A stretch of DNA of 64,000 bases, from positions 248,001-312,000 of the forward strand of contig NZ_CP073104.1 of assembly GCF_018138145.1 (NCBI RefSeq), read 5' to 3'. The notes below the pieces were generated by a model. The model saw only the letters and a program-made list of their open reading frames with translations. It was not told the origin of the DNA and searched no databases. Positions within the stretch are counted from its first letter, which is position 1, and each line of letters starts with the position of its first letter. The position numbers and the translations under genes are program-made. Shown here piece after piece: positions 33,877 to 42,928 of this stretch. The DNA is from Pseudomonas sp. SCA2728.1_7. Lineage in GTDB: Bacteria; Pseudomonadota; Gammaproteobacteria; Pseudomonadales; Pseudomonadaceae.

Positions 33877-35796
33877 GTGTTTCAACGTCTTCTGTGTTCG
33901 CTGTCCGTACTGAGCCTGTCCATCGCCGCCGCCCATGCTGCCGAGGCTGTACCGCTCGACACGCCGCGCCTGCAAGGCATCGACAACTTCCGCGACGTCG
34001 CCGGCATCACCACCGCGTACACCACGGCTCACGACGGCACGATGCGCGCCGGGGTGTTCTACCGTTCCAACGCGCTGACGCCGACCGCCGCCGATCTGGC
34101 GATTCTCAACGGCCTCGGCATCAAAGCCGTTTACGACTTGCGTACCCCCAGCGAAATCGCCGCCACCCCCGACACCATGATCAGCGGCGCGACCTACCAG
34201 AACATCGACATCATCGGCTCCACCACCTCCGGCGCGAATATCACCAACATCTCCTTCAAAAGCGCCGCCGACGCCATCGCCATGATGGAACAGACCAACC
34301 GCGCCTTCGTCAGTGACGCCGGCATGCGCGGCCAGTTCGGCAAGCTGTTCAATGAACTCGCCAGCGTCGATGCCGCGCAACTGTTCCACTGCACCGCCGG
34401 CAAGGACCGCACCGGCTGGACCGCCGCTGTGTTGCAAAGCATCGCCGGTGTCGACAACGCAACGATCATGGCCAACTACCTCGCCACCAACGACTACACC
34501 GCCGCCCGCGTCGCCGCCACGCTCAAAGCGCTGCCGCCGAGCATGGCCGCGATCTACGAGCCGCTGCTCGGCGTGCAGGCCAGCTACTTGCAAGCCGGCC
34601 TCGACGAAGTCACAGCCGAATACGGCAGCATGGACAACTACCTCAAACAAGGCCTCGGTCTGTCGCAGGAAACCATCTATGTGCTGCGCGGCAAACTGGT
34701 TGAATACAACAGCCTGCCGGGTCAGGCTGGGCTGATCGGCAACGCCGCCGCCGGCGCCGAATTGCTTCGCCAATTGCAGAACACCAACCTGTCCGGCACC
34801 TACAGCGCCTACAACTACTACCTGCAATCGGCCATCGACGCCGGCACCCTCGGCGGTGTTGAATCCCAGGTCGGCGGCCAGGTACACGCCGACGCCGCCA
34901 GCTACCTGCTGCGCCAAAACGCGATGATCGAACAAGCCGCCGCGCCGTTCGCCAGCGGCACTGACCTCAAGGTCGGCCAATACCGCCTCTGGACCACCGC
35001 GCTCGCCGGCTACCTCGGCACCGACGGCTCGGCCCACGCTGAGAGCAGCAACGAACACAGCCAAGGCCTGATGGTCGGCATCACCCAGCGCTTCAGCGAA
35101 CAACTCAGTGCACGCGGCGGCTTTGGCTACAGCAAAGGCACTGTTGGCGGCGCGGGTGGCGAAGCCGACACCGACTTCACCTTCCTCAACGTCGGCGCTC
35201 GCTACGGCTTCACCAGCCTCGAACAAGGCCTGTTTCTCGACGCCAACGCCAGCGCCGGCTACATCGACTACGACAGCAAACGCGACCTCGGCGGCGGCCT
35301 CGGCGCCGCGAAAGGCGACACCCACGGCAACCTCACCGGCGCCACGTTGGCCCTCGGCTACCGCGCCCCAATCAACGGCATGATCTTCGAACCAAGCCTC
35401 GGCTTCCGCATCAGCCACCTCGACCTCAACGGCTTCAAAGAGAAGGGCAGCGAACTGGCCCTCGACGTCGACGACAACAGCTCCACCCGCCGCAGCGCCG
35501 TCGCCAACCTCAACGTCGCCTTCGCCCCGGTGGCGATGGGCGCATGGCAACTGGTGCCGGGCGTACAAGTGGGTTACGAACGCACACTGGGCGACAACCA
35601 GGTCGACAGCCAAAGCCACCTGCTAGGCCTGGACATCGAACAACGCGCTGCTTTCGATAATCGCGACCAATTCAGCGGCGGCGTAAACGTCATGGCCAGC
35701 CTCGGCGCCCTGAGCCTGGGCGCAGAAGTCGGCGCCAACGGCGGCGGCGACAGCCACGGCTTCAACGGCGGTCTAAAAGCCAGCTACGCCTTCTAA
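33877..35796 (+). CDS. tyrosine phosphatase-autotransporter fusion protein
   Basis: GTG 33877 starts a 639-residue protein with a signal peptide (LLCSLSVLSLSIAAAHA). The passenger (~25-270) is a tyrosine-phosphatase-like domain: GIDNFRDVAG, AGVFYRSNALTPTAADLAIL, YDLRTPSEI, and the active-site loop HCTAGKDRTGWTAAVL (HCx5R). After a linker comes a ~270-residue beta-barrel (LWTTALAGYLGTDGS onwards) ending KASYAF, typical of type V autotransporters. The phosphatase is therefore predicted to be placed at or beyond the outer membrane. Both parts look intact. Codon use is very GC-rich, as in the surroundings. Confidence 0.88.
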   Translation: MFQRLLCSLSVLSLSIAAAHAAEAVPLDTPRLQGIDNFRDVAGITTAYTTAHDGTMRAGVFYRSNALTPTAADLAILNGLGIKAVYDLRTPSEIAATPDTMISGATYQNIDIIGSTTSGANITNISFKSAADAIAMMEQTNRAFVSDAGMRGQFGKLFNELASVDAAQLFHCTAGKDRTGWTAAVLQSIAGVDNATIMANYLATNDYTAARVAATLKALPPSMAAIYEPLLGVQASYLQAGLDEVTAEYGSMDNYLKQGLGLSQETIYVLRGKLVEYNSLPGQAGLIGNAAAGAELLRQLQNTNLSGTYSAYNYYLQSAIDAGTLGGVESQVGGQVHADAASYLLRQNAMIEQAAAPFASGTDLKVGQYRLWTTALAGYLGTDGSAHAESSNEHSQGLMVGITQRFSEQLSARGGFGYSKGTVGGAGGEADTDFTFLNVGARYGFTSLEQGLFLDANASAGYIDYDSKRDLGGGLGAAKGDTHGNLTGATLALGYRAPINGMIFEPSLGFRISHLDLNGFKEKGSELALDVDDNSSTRRSAVANLNVAFAPVAMGAWQLVPGVQVGYERTLGDNQVDSQSHLLGLDIEQRAAFDNRDQFSGGVNVMASLGALSLGAEVGANGGGDSHGFNGGLKASYAF

Positions 35797-35853
35797 AACA
35801 CACGCGGGATCAAGGATGACCCCCAATCCAACACCCCCCCCAAAAAAAACCAA

Positions 35854-35942
35854 TGTGGGAGCGAGCCTGCTCGCGAAAGCGCCAGGCCAGTCAACATCAA
35901 ATCGACTGACCCACCGCGTTCGCGAGCAATCCCGCTCCCACA
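35854..35942. repeat. REPIN (inverted REP pair)
   Basis: Arms 35854-35877 (TGTGGGAGCGAGCCTGCTCG) and 35919-35942 are reverse complements with two mismatches, directly after the phosphatase-autotransporter gene. Confidence 0.85.
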
Positions 35943-35971
35943 AAAGCCCCTCACCCTAACCCTCTCCCGAA

Positions 35972-36327
35972 GGGAGAGGGGACTGACCGCGTGGATTGGA
36001 AGGGTTACACCGACGTGGCATACCGAGTCGAGCTCAAATTTTGAAAAGCCCACCAATCGGCTCCCTCTCCCTCGGGAGAGGGATGGGCGGGCGGCTTTCC
36101 GATGAGGGGCAGCCCCACCACAAAACCTGCGAGTGTCCCTTGCGCTGGTATATGAAGTTGTGGGAGAGGGGACTGACCGAGGCGTCTTGCGTCATGCATC
36201 GACCTGAAAGATCGAGGCGATTATGGATTCAAAGCAAGACTCTCAGGTCGGTGTAGATCTTCAATATCCCCGGCTCGGTTCCCTCTCCTTGGGGAGAGGG
36301 ATAGGCGGGCGGCGTTCCGATGAGGGG
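35972..36327. repeat. tandem short repeat element (GGGAGAGGGGACTGACCG...GATGAGGGG), two units
   Basis: Unit 1 (35972-36106) and unit 2 (36162-36327) share the left end GGGAGAGGGGACTGACCG and the right end CCCTCTCC-x-GGGAGAGGGAT-GGCGGGCGG-TTCCGATGAGGGG. The interiors are diverged. Both lie in a 698-base gap without genes. They look like non-coding MITE-like dispersed elements; no transposase is present. Confidence 0.7.
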
Positions 36328-36344
36328 AAAGCAGTCACCGCAAA

Positions 36345-36450
36345 ATCAACTGGCCAACTCGGTCAAACGCCTCCGCGCCCACTCCTCGATCAACCGCGCC
36401 GGCGTGCCATCCCCACGCTTAGCGACCCATCGGCGCGGTGCGACGTTTAG
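36345..36450 (-). pseudogene. possible gene remnant (C-terminal coding stretch)
   Basis: On the minus strand a short frame ends with the residues GDGTPARLIEEWARRRLTEL, which look like a real protein C-terminus. It has an in-frame stop ~33 codons before its end and no start or ribosome site. It may be the tail of a gene lost when the repeats inserted. The parent family is not identified. Confidence 0.3.
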
Positions 36451-36494
36451 CTAAATCTTCTCACCACAAGTTACCTTGCAAACCTGTTACCCAA

Positions 36495-37466
36495 TCACCC
36501 CCGAGTCCGAAACTCCGCCGGACTCACCCCAAAAGCCCCCTGAAAATACCGACAAAACCGCCCCACATTACTAAACCCGAACCGCAACGCCACCTCGGTC
36601 ACCGACCCCGAACCCCGCTGCTTCAACACCTCATAAGCCCGCTCCAGCCGCACCTGCCGCTGATACGCCACAATCGACATCCCGACAAACCGCCGAAACC
36701 CTTCCTGCAACGCCCGCTGACTCACATGGCTCAACCGCGCCAGATCCACACCACTCACCAACTGCTCCGGATGCGCCTGAATAAACTCCACCGCCAACTT
36801 CACATGTCGCGGCGCAACCATCGCCGTCGGCCGCCGCAACTCCTCGGAAAAGTTATGTGGCCACGCCTCCAGCACCGCATCAACCAACATCTCGCGCAAC
36901 CGCGACGGCATCAACGTCCCGCTGTTGAGCAACAAATCAAACTCCGTCCCCGTGGCCAGATCAATCAACGCCTTGATCCCCTGAAACGCCGCCGTCTCAA
37001 GATCCACACTCGGCTCAAAAACAATCTTCTGCAGAATCGGTTTATCCAACAGCGCCGACAACCGCTCAGTGAGCTGATGCCGATTTATCGACATCCCGTG
37101 ATGCGCGTGATCATCCAGAAAACGCATCGAACGGATATCCGCCTTATCAATCGCCAGCCCAACGTGCGACACCCCGATAGACTCGGTGGCATGGTTGAAA
37201 ACGATCTTGCCGGCAGTGGGGATAACGAACGTGATCTCATCCTGTGGATCGGGGAAAGCGACGGTGAAATCACCGTGATAATGCATCCGCCGAAAACTCA
37301 CGCCATCGTGCCGACCGTAAACGCCGCCGATAATGATGTTCGACGGCAGCGGCGGATTGTCGGCATAACGATTGCCAAACAATCTGGAAAACAGTGCACC
37401 GAAGTCGTCCGAACGGAGGTTGTCGGAGCGCAGGATGATTTGCTGGCGAACGGGAGTCGGAAACAC
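36495..37466 (-). CDS. AraC family transcriptional regulator
   Basis: A 323-residue protein with a GTG start at 37466 (a weak ribosome site, so the start is uncertain). The N-terminal half resembles the AraC-binding-like domain (MHYHGDFTVAFPDPQDEITFVIPTAGKI). The C-terminal half has the AraC HTH pair: VDLARLSHVSQRALQEGFRRFVGMS and VTEVALRFGFSNVGRFCRYFQGAFGVSPAEF. It is likely an activator. No adjacent target operon is visible; the 2OG oxygenase gene is divergent, 267 bases away. Confidence 0.85.
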   Translation of the reverse strand: MFPTPVRQQIILRSDNLRSDDFGALFSRLFGNRYADNPPLPSNIIIGGVYGRHDGVSFRRMHYHGDFTVAFPDPQDEITFVIPTAGKIVFNHATESIGVSHVGLAIDKADIRSMRFLDDHAHHGMSINRHQLTERLSALLDKPILQKIVFEPSVDLETAAFQGIKALIDLATGTEFDLLLNSGTLMPSRLREMLVDAVLEAWPHNFSEELRRPTAMVAPRHVKLAVEFIQAHPEQLVSGVDLARLSHVSQRALQEGFRRFVGMSIVAYQRQVRLERAYEVLKQRGSGSVTEVALRFGFSNVGRFCRYFQGAFGVSPAEFRTRG

Positions 37467-37733
37467 CTTGGCGGCACCTTCTTTTGGGGCTCTAGGGCAG
37501 GGGTGTAGGGGAGGGCGCCAAGGAGATTAGCAGACGAAATATGACGCGTTTGTGACAGCCAGAAACATGCCGTAACACCGCCGCACCACGTTTAGGAACA
37601 AGGACACTCGGCAGGCAAAGGCCAACATGGCAACCTGCTCGCAACTGTACTCAGCAAACAAATAGCGGCGACGCCTCCAGCGCTTGGCCCTGTTTGACAT
37701 GACCTGAAAGCATTCAAGTTAATTGGAGCGGCA

Positions 37734-38537
37734 ATGCAAGCCAACACACAAACACTCCCCATCACCCTGACCCCCGAACTCGACTTCGACCAAAGCGCCG
37801 CCAGCGCTTTCGGCGAATCGCTGACCAGCGAATACACCCAAGCCACGCCATTCCCGCACATCGTCATCGACAACTTCCTGCAAGCCGACGTCATCGCCAG
37901 CATCCGCGAACACTTCCCGGTCGAACCGACCAACAACGAACAGATCTACGAGCGCGGCTACAAAGGCCAACTCAAACGCCAAATCAGCCCCAACGCCTGC
38001 AGCCCGTACCTGAAGAACGTATTCAACAACTTCAACTCCGCACCCATGCTGGAATTCCTCGAAAAACTCACCGGCATTCAAGGGCTCATTCCCGATCCTT
38101 ATTTCGCCGGCGGCGGCCTGCACGAAACCAAAACCGGCGGCTTCCTCGGCGTGCACTCGGATTTTCGTCTGAACAAAAAGCTCAACGTTGAGCGGCGGTT
38201 GAACGTGATCATTTACCTGACCGAGGATTGGCAGGAGGCGTACGGCGGCAACCTGGAGCTTTGGGATGTGGAGATGAAGAAGTGCCTGAAGAAGGTGCTA
38301 CCGGTTTATAACCGGTGTGTGATTTTTAATACGGATAAGGATAGCAATCACGGGCATCCGGAGCCGTTGACTACGCCGGAACACATCACTCGGCGGTCGG
38401 TTGCGCTTTATTACTACACGGCGAGTGGGGTGGGGGTTGATCCGGGGCAGAGGAATAAAACGCACTATAAGCCGAGGCCGAAGGATCGGTGGAGTTTGGA
38501 GTATTACGTGCAAAAATTTTTTAAGAAAAAAGCGTGA
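37734..38537 (+). CDS. 2-oxoglutarate/Fe(II)-dependent oxygenase (prolyl-4-hydroxylase-like)
   Basis: A 267-residue protein with the Fe(II) site as HSDF (residues ~142-145) and a distal His in NHGHPEPL. The Arg in RRSVALYYYTA likely binds 2-oxoglutarate. FPHIVIDNFLQADVIASIREHFP and LNVIIYLTEDWQEAYGGNLELWD are typical of bacterial P4H-type enzymes. These hydroxylate amino-acid side chains or sugars. No natural-product or glycan genes are adjacent. The 3' part of the gene uses fewer GC-rich codons. Confidence 0.85.
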   Translation: MQANTQTLPITLTPELDFDQSAASAFGESLTSEYTQATPFPHIVIDNFLQADVIASIREHFPVEPTNNEQIYERGYKGQLKRQISPNACSPYLKNVFNNFNSAPMLEFLEKLTGIQGLIPDPYFAGGGLHETKTGGFLGVHSDFRLNKKLNVERRLNVIIYLTEDWQEAYGGNLELWDVEMKKCLKKVLPVYNRCVIFNTDKDSNHGHPEPLTTPEHITRRSVALYYYTASGVGVDPGQRNKTHYKPRPKDRWSLEYYVQKFFKKKA

Positions 38538-38901
38538 GGACACTCAGGTGTTTGACTATATGGAATATTTTCTGCACTGATTTTCTAGAAGGCTAGAGAA
38601 GAAACCATTTTTTCAGTGGTGGTCGGCAGTTTTTTCTAAATAATTCAAACCAGCCAGTGTTCCTTCTAATCACTTCAACCAACGGCTTGATCGCTGGAAA
38701 CTCAATCGTGTTCAGATCCGCCGAGGGCACGCGATGACCTTGAAACGGACTTGCTATATCCGAGAGTGACTAAAGTGAGCTTCTACCTTTGAAATAGCGT
38801 TTTTTTTGAAAACCGACTTGCGTAGGAGTGGGTTTCGCGTCTACTTTTCAGTAATAGATGCTGGCGTGATGCCTTCACCGTTACGACTCATGGAGCGAGC
38901 T
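38538..38901. other. AT-rich intergenic region, left edge of accessory island
   Basis: About 360 bases without a supported gene. Base composition drops clearly at about 38540, with runs of T and A, marking the boundary of the island. No direct repeats, tRNA or att-like site could be found. Confidence 0.5.
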
Positions 38902-39288
38902 GTGCCATACACTCCCAATCCTCAACACCGTAATGGTGGCTACGCGGCGATAAAGTCTCAGTGGTCTATCTCGCAGCCTGACGAAATCGCGTGCTTTGAC
39001 TTGGCGGTTGAGGCCGACTGGGTATTCAGAGACAATTTTTGGGGGTTGCACATAGAAGCGGCCGGTCTTAGCCCGTTAGGCGTCGCTCCTCCTCCTGCGT
39101 CCTGCCGGCTACATATCGCGAAATTTGTGGGCGATGGTATTGGCAACTGGCATGGATACCCTGTTGCCCATTGGCTCTCCCCGTATGACAAACCAAATGA
39201 AAAAATTCTTTATGCTTGGTTTGAGTTAGGCCTAATTAGTAAACCTAAAATGGCCAAAATTCATAGGGGTAAACAATGCGCTCTGTGA
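38902..39288 (+). CDS. unrecognised small protein, first gene of overlapping pair
   Basis: GTG 38902 follows GGAG at good spacing and gives 128 residues; in-frame starts at 38890 (ATG) and 38806 (TTG) are possible. Notable segments are YTPNPQHRNGGYAAIKSQW near the start, AVEADWVFRDNFWGLHIEAAG, and GDGIGNWHGYPVAHWLSPYDKP followed by a helix ISKPKMAKIHRGKQCAL. The His/Trp-rich WHGYPVAHW and the basic C-terminus look like conserved functional parts. No family named. It overlaps the next gene by 13 bases, so the two products are probably made together. Codon use is AT-richer than the chromosome. Confidence 0.6.
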   Translation: MPYTPNPQHRNGGYAAIKSQWSISQPDEIACFDLAVEADWVFRDNFWGLHIEAAGLSPLGVAPPPASCRLHIAKFVGDGIGNWHGYPVAHWLSPYDKPNEKILYAWFELGLISKPKMAKIHRGKQCAL

Positions 39289-40493
39289 AAATTACTATAG
39301 CCGGGAGCTACTGGGATTCGCAGATTTACTCTGGAGAGCTTCTGTTATTTGACAACGATGGCGGGCTGCATCGTATTGACTGGTCTAGCTTCGTCGACAA
39401 AATTGCGTCAAATAATAACGACATTCAGACTGCCGTTCGTGTTGCGTTTTCAGATAGTGATCTTTTCTATAATCCGAAAGTTGTAAAGATACTGCGTGAT
39501 CCTGATTTAGAAATGCCGATTAAGGCGCAGCTTTCTAAACTGTCAACCCTTGAACTTCAGGAAAGTAAAGAGTCTTGGAAGGAAATCTGGGCAACAGAAG
39601 AAACGCCTTTCTTTTTTTTACCTACCGATACCGAAATTTACTACAACAATATTTTTGCGGGTGGGGATGAAGGCCTTTACTCTGCACCTCGGCAAGGGCG
39701 TCCGATTGGTCGATTCGCTTCCAATTTCAAAGCTAAGCGTCACCATGATGCAACAGTTCTTCAAGTTAAAGCTTCAGACAGCTATACGGCTATTGCCACT
39801 GCCTCGGGTGCCGAGGGGCTGTTTGATTTTTCTTTGCTGAAGAGCTCAGAGGGAACTCTGAGTAAAGCAAGATTAATAGCGGAAAGACCTTGTAATGCCT
39901 GTGATTGGGCTTTCCAAAGCGTACTTGGGTGGAGCGCTAATTCAGCTTTCATGGCTTCATTTAGAGAGGAGAAAGAACCTAATTCAAAAAAAATAATTAG
40001 GGTAATCGATAGGGTGATTGACCAAGGGGAGATGTTTGAAAACTCAGGTGAGCAAAGTAGCTTTGCCTGGGGAGCACGCGAGAAGCTTTACAAGCTCACA
40101 GAAGGTCGAATAGAAGTTCAACATTATCGAGCGAGCGAGAAAAAATCAAAAAATAAATTTAATAAAAAATTTAATTCTATTGGCTCGCTTAGTTTCAAAA
40201 GTCCTTCATCTGTTGTAATCGCTTCAGGCACAGCATCTTTCGGGACTGTGCTTGAGTTTTGCGACAGAATACTTGTGGTGCGTAGCGATGGGTTGGAAGA
40301 AGAGTTTTTAGAGGAGCCGGTTCATTGGCGGATTTTCCCAAGGTCGGAACACTATAGTAATCAGTTGCACATAATCTACGAAGATAGGTTGGTGATTCTG
40401 TCTTTTGTTCATGATTATTTTGTGGATCAGAGTTCTAAATTGTTTGGTTTCTCTAAGGGGAAAAATGAATACACCGAGTACGACCTTGACTAA
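39276..40493 (+). CDS. unrecognised ~405-aa protein, second gene of overlapping pair (beta-rich)
   Basis: ATG 39276 is preceded by AGGGG. The 405-residue protein is mostly beta-strand with repeats of small hydrophobic runs ending in G/D turns (ITIAGSYWDSQIYSGELLLFDNDGGLHRIDW; FAGGDEGLYSAPRQG; TAIATASGAEGLFDFSLL). This suggests a beta-propeller-like fold. A strongly basic segment (SEKKSKNKFNKKF) sits near residue 290. CNACDWAFQS carries two Cys. No catalytic motif recognised. The overlap with the upstream gene and the AT-rich composition mark the two as one acquired module. Confidence 0.6.
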   Translation: MRSVKITIAGSYWDSQIYSGELLLFDNDGGLHRIDWSSFVDKIASNNNDIQTAVRVAFSDSDLFYNPKVVKILRDPDLEMPIKAQLSKLSTLELQESKESWKEIWATEETPFFFLPTDTEIYYNNIFAGGDEGLYSAPRQGRPIGRFASNFKAKRHHDATVLQVKASDSYTAIATASGAEGLFDFSLLKSSEGTLSKARLIAERPCNACDWAFQSVLGWSANSAFMASFREEKEPNSKKIIRVIDRVIDQGEMFENSGEQSSFAWGAREKLYKLTEGRIEVQHYRASEKKSKNKFNKKFNSIGSLSFKSPSSVVIASGTASFGTVLEFCDRILVVRSDGLEEEFLEEPVHWRIFPRSEHYSNQLHIIYEDRLVILSFVHDYFVDQSSKLFGFSKGKNEYTEYDLD

Positions 40494-40606
40494 GGTTTGT
40501 GATTTTTCGCTAAAGATTAACTGACTATTCGGCTTTGGGGGCGGCGAGATTGTATGTTGGTGGCGGCTTTTAATTGGAGTGCTGTTGTTTGGTTCTTTAT
40601 GCTTTG

Positions 40607-42370
40607 ATGGGGGCTCAGTTGATCACAATTACGTCGATTCGTTTTAATAACTTCAAAGCGCTTAAGCAGTATTCGATATCGCTTGATCAATGTAATATTC
40701 TGGTCGGACCAAACAATGCAGGGAAGTCGACAATAATTAGCGCGTTTCGTATTCTAGAAGCTGCACTGCGTGCGGGTTATAGCCGGAGGCCAGAATACGT
40801 TTATCTCGATGAGAAGAGAGTTCTCGGGCATAAAGTTCCTGTTTCGGGGTTGCCTGTTAGTCTCGAAAATGTTCATACGGATTATGAATATTCTGAGACA
40901 AAAATTGAGTTCAGATTTTCGAACTCTAATAAAATATTCCTTAATTTTCCTGAGGACGGTGGATGTGTTCTTACATGGGAGTGCGTTGATAATCACATTA
41001 AGACCCCCTCGGCGTTCAAAAAAGCTTTCCCATTTTCTGTACAAGTAGTTCCAGTCTTGGGGCCATTGGAACATGAGGAACCAATCGTAGCAGAAGAGAC
41101 AGTTCGACGATCTCTCGGTACACCGCGGGCATGCCGGCATTTCAGGAATTTCTGGCTGCAGAATCCAGATGGTTTTGAAAGTTTTCGAGAGTTGATCGAA
41201 AGTTCTTGGCCTGGCATGTCTATTAGCAGACCAGAACGATCATCCTCTGCAATGGTTATGTTTTGCACCGAAAGCCGTATGGATCGAGAGGTTTTCTGGG
41301 CCGGATTTGGTTTTCAAGTGTGGTGCCAATTGTTAACGCACTTGTCAAGATCGAAGTCATTTAGTTTGACTGTGATTGATGAACCTGAAGTTTATCTTCA
41401 CCCAGATTTGCAACGGCAGTTATTAGCAATCCTAAGAGATCAATCCAATGAGTTTGTAATAGCTACGCATTCCACTGAGATTATGGGGGAGGCGGATCCT
41501 TCTGAAATTATGATCATCGATAAGTCTAAGCGATCTGCAAAAAGGGTTAAGGATATTGAGGGGGTGCAAGAAGCATTGATTTCTATAGGGTCCATACAAA
41601 ATATAACTTTGACTCAGCTGGCTAGGAATAAAAAGATTCTTTTTTCTGAAGGAGATATTGATTACAAAATTATAAGGAGATTTGCAAAAAAATTAAAATT
41701 TACAGAGCTATCATCCGGCAACGACATAACGCAATTAGCGTCTGAAGGCTATAGTTCTTGGCCGAAAGTGCAGGCGTTGGCATGGGGTTTGAAAAGTACA
41801 CCTGGGTCTGAAATTAAAATTGCTGCTATTTATGATCGTGATTTTTGGTGTGACGACGAAATTGCACAAGTAGAAAAAGGTTTGAAATCAAATCTTGCAT
41901 TCGCTCATGTACACCGCCGTAAAGAAATTGAAAATTATTTATTAGTGCCCTCTGTGTTAAAACGATGTGTCAATAAAGCGGTTGCAGACAGAGCTAGTCG
42001 TAATGGTGAAAATGCTGAGGAAGTTGACGTAGGCCCAGAGCTTGAGAGAATATCAAAGCACTTTGAGGCCACGGTGCAAGGTCAGTATATTGCAAAATAT
42101 GTTGAGTTTCATCGTTCGTGTAGGAAAGATAGTGCGGTGCTCAATACCGAAGCTATCCAGTTGTTTAATAACAAGTGGCAAGATTTGGAGACTCGTATGG
42201 AGGTTGTCTGCGGGAAAGATTTTCTTAGAGAATTTCGAAGCGTGATGTCTTCTGTATATTCTATAACGCTTACTGATTTTAAAATAATTGATGAATTTAA
42301 AGTTTCGGAAATTCCTGCTGATCTCGTAAGTTTGCTATCTGAGCTAGAGCAGTATCGAGCCGCACTCTAG
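40607..42370 (+). CDS. AAA15/OLD-type ATPase with TOPRIM/DUF4435-like C-terminus
   Basis: The 587-residue protein, counted from ATG 40607 (TTG 40619 after GGGGG would give MITITSIRFNNF), is an SMC/RecF-like ATPase. Its Walker A is ILVGPNNAGKSTII. LTVIDEPEVYLHPDLQRQLLAIL contains the Walker B, followed by FVIATHSTEIMGE. The C-terminal ~230 residues have KILFSEGDIDYKIIRRF, AAIYDRDFWCDDE (DxD) and RRKEIENYLLVPS, the acidic pattern of TOPRIM-like/DUF4435 domains. OLD-family nucleases of this kind occur in Gabija, PARIS and similar phage-defence systems. No UvrD-like partner is present. Role as a defence effector is inference. Confidence 0.8.
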   Translation: MGAQLITITSIRFNNFKALKQYSISLDQCNILVGPNNAGKSTIISAFRILEAALRAGYSRRPEYVYLDEKRVLGHKVPVSGLPVSLENVHTDYEYSETKIEFRFSNSNKIFLNFPEDGGCVLTWECVDNHIKTPSAFKKAFPFSVQVVPVLGPLEHEEPIVAEETVRRSLGTPRACRHFRNFWLQNPDGFESFRELIESSWPGMSISRPERSSSAMVMFCTESRMDREVFWAGFGFQVWCQLLTHLSRSKSFSLTVIDEPEVYLHPDLQRQLLAILRDQSNEFVIATHSTEIMGEADPSEIMIIDKSKRSAKRVKDIEGVQEALISIGSIQNITLTQLARNKKILFSEGDIDYKIIRRFAKKLKFTELSSGNDITQLASEGYSSWPKVQALAWGLKSTPGSEIKIAAIYDRDFWCDDEIAQVEKGLKSNLAFAHVHRRKEIENYLLVPSVLKRCVNKAVADRASRNGENAEEVDVGPELERISKHFEATVQGQYIAKYVEFHRSCRKDSAVLNTEAIQLFNNKWQDLETRMEVVCGKDFLREFRSVMSSVYSITLTDFKIIDEFKVSEIPADLVSLLSELEQYRAAL

Positions 42371-42465
42371 TGAATCTGTTTTATTAAATGAATTGGGTGC
42401 AGTTGGCTTAAATGTAGATGTATGACTATCTCACTTTTGGATGAGCAGCGAGAGGGATTTTCGCA

Positions 42466-42822
42466 ATGGGATACCTTCTGGCTGAACCACAACTGACCAA
42501 AGTCAGAGTGGCACTTTCCGAACCATTCAACGACTTTCTAGTCGAATATGACTATCTGGCGAGGAAGGTTAAAGACGTCGACCCTAACATTCTTTACGAA
42601 ATCCTCTATTCAGAGGTCGCGCCGGTGTGTTTCACCAATCTTGTGGCCGCTGTACCTCCGGTGTGGACAGGCTTCGACCCCGAAACTCTCAGAGAATCGA
42701 TTGGAGAAAGGTTGGCTGCGAGAGAGCGGAATTGGTTTCGTCGGCAGTTCGACAAGGTGCTGGTGCGTTGGTTGAAATACAACTACGCCTACATCTGGAA
42801 GGAGATCGCCAGTAGGCTGTAG
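42466..42822 (+). CDS. small hypothetical protein (DUF7079-like?)
   Basis: A 118-residue helical protein: KVRVALSEPFNDFLVEYDYLARKVKDVD, LYEILYSEVAPVCFTNLVAAVPPVWTGFD and a C-terminal FDKVLVRWLKYNYAYIWKEIASRL. It resembles, from memory, small DUF7079 proteins (ALSELFLD...VDYDYIA...EVAPVC), but this is a weak match. No ribosome site is strong. It follows the ATPase gene by 95 bases and could be a partner or a separate cargo gene. Confidence 0.55.
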   Translation: MGYLLAEPQLTKVRVALSEPFNDFLVEYDYLARKVKDVDPNILYEILYSEVAPVCFTNLVAAVPPVWTGFDPETLRESIGERLAARERNWFRRQFDKVLVRWLKYNYAYIWKEIASRL

Positions 42823-42928
42823 CTTGCAGAACAAGGTGGGCTCACAGAAACAATATCTATGCCAAACATAGTTAAGAAACGGTCCTATTCCGGATTTTCC
42901 GTATTTCATCTGCATCTATTTTTTGATG

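Noticed and set aside
33811..35619. 602-residue open frame on the minus strand
   Set aside because: It is the mirror frame of the phosphatase-autotransporter gene; its protein is Ala/Gly/Val-rich without motifs and follows from high-GC codon bias.
36438..37508. 356-residue plus-strand frame rich in His/Pro/Arg
   Set aside because: Antisense of the AraC regulator; composition is that of a shadow frame.
40494..42465. Gabija-type GajA-GajB system
   Set aside because: The ATPase is OLD-like, but no UvrD-like helicase gene follows and the neighbours do not match; only a general OLD-type label is justified.
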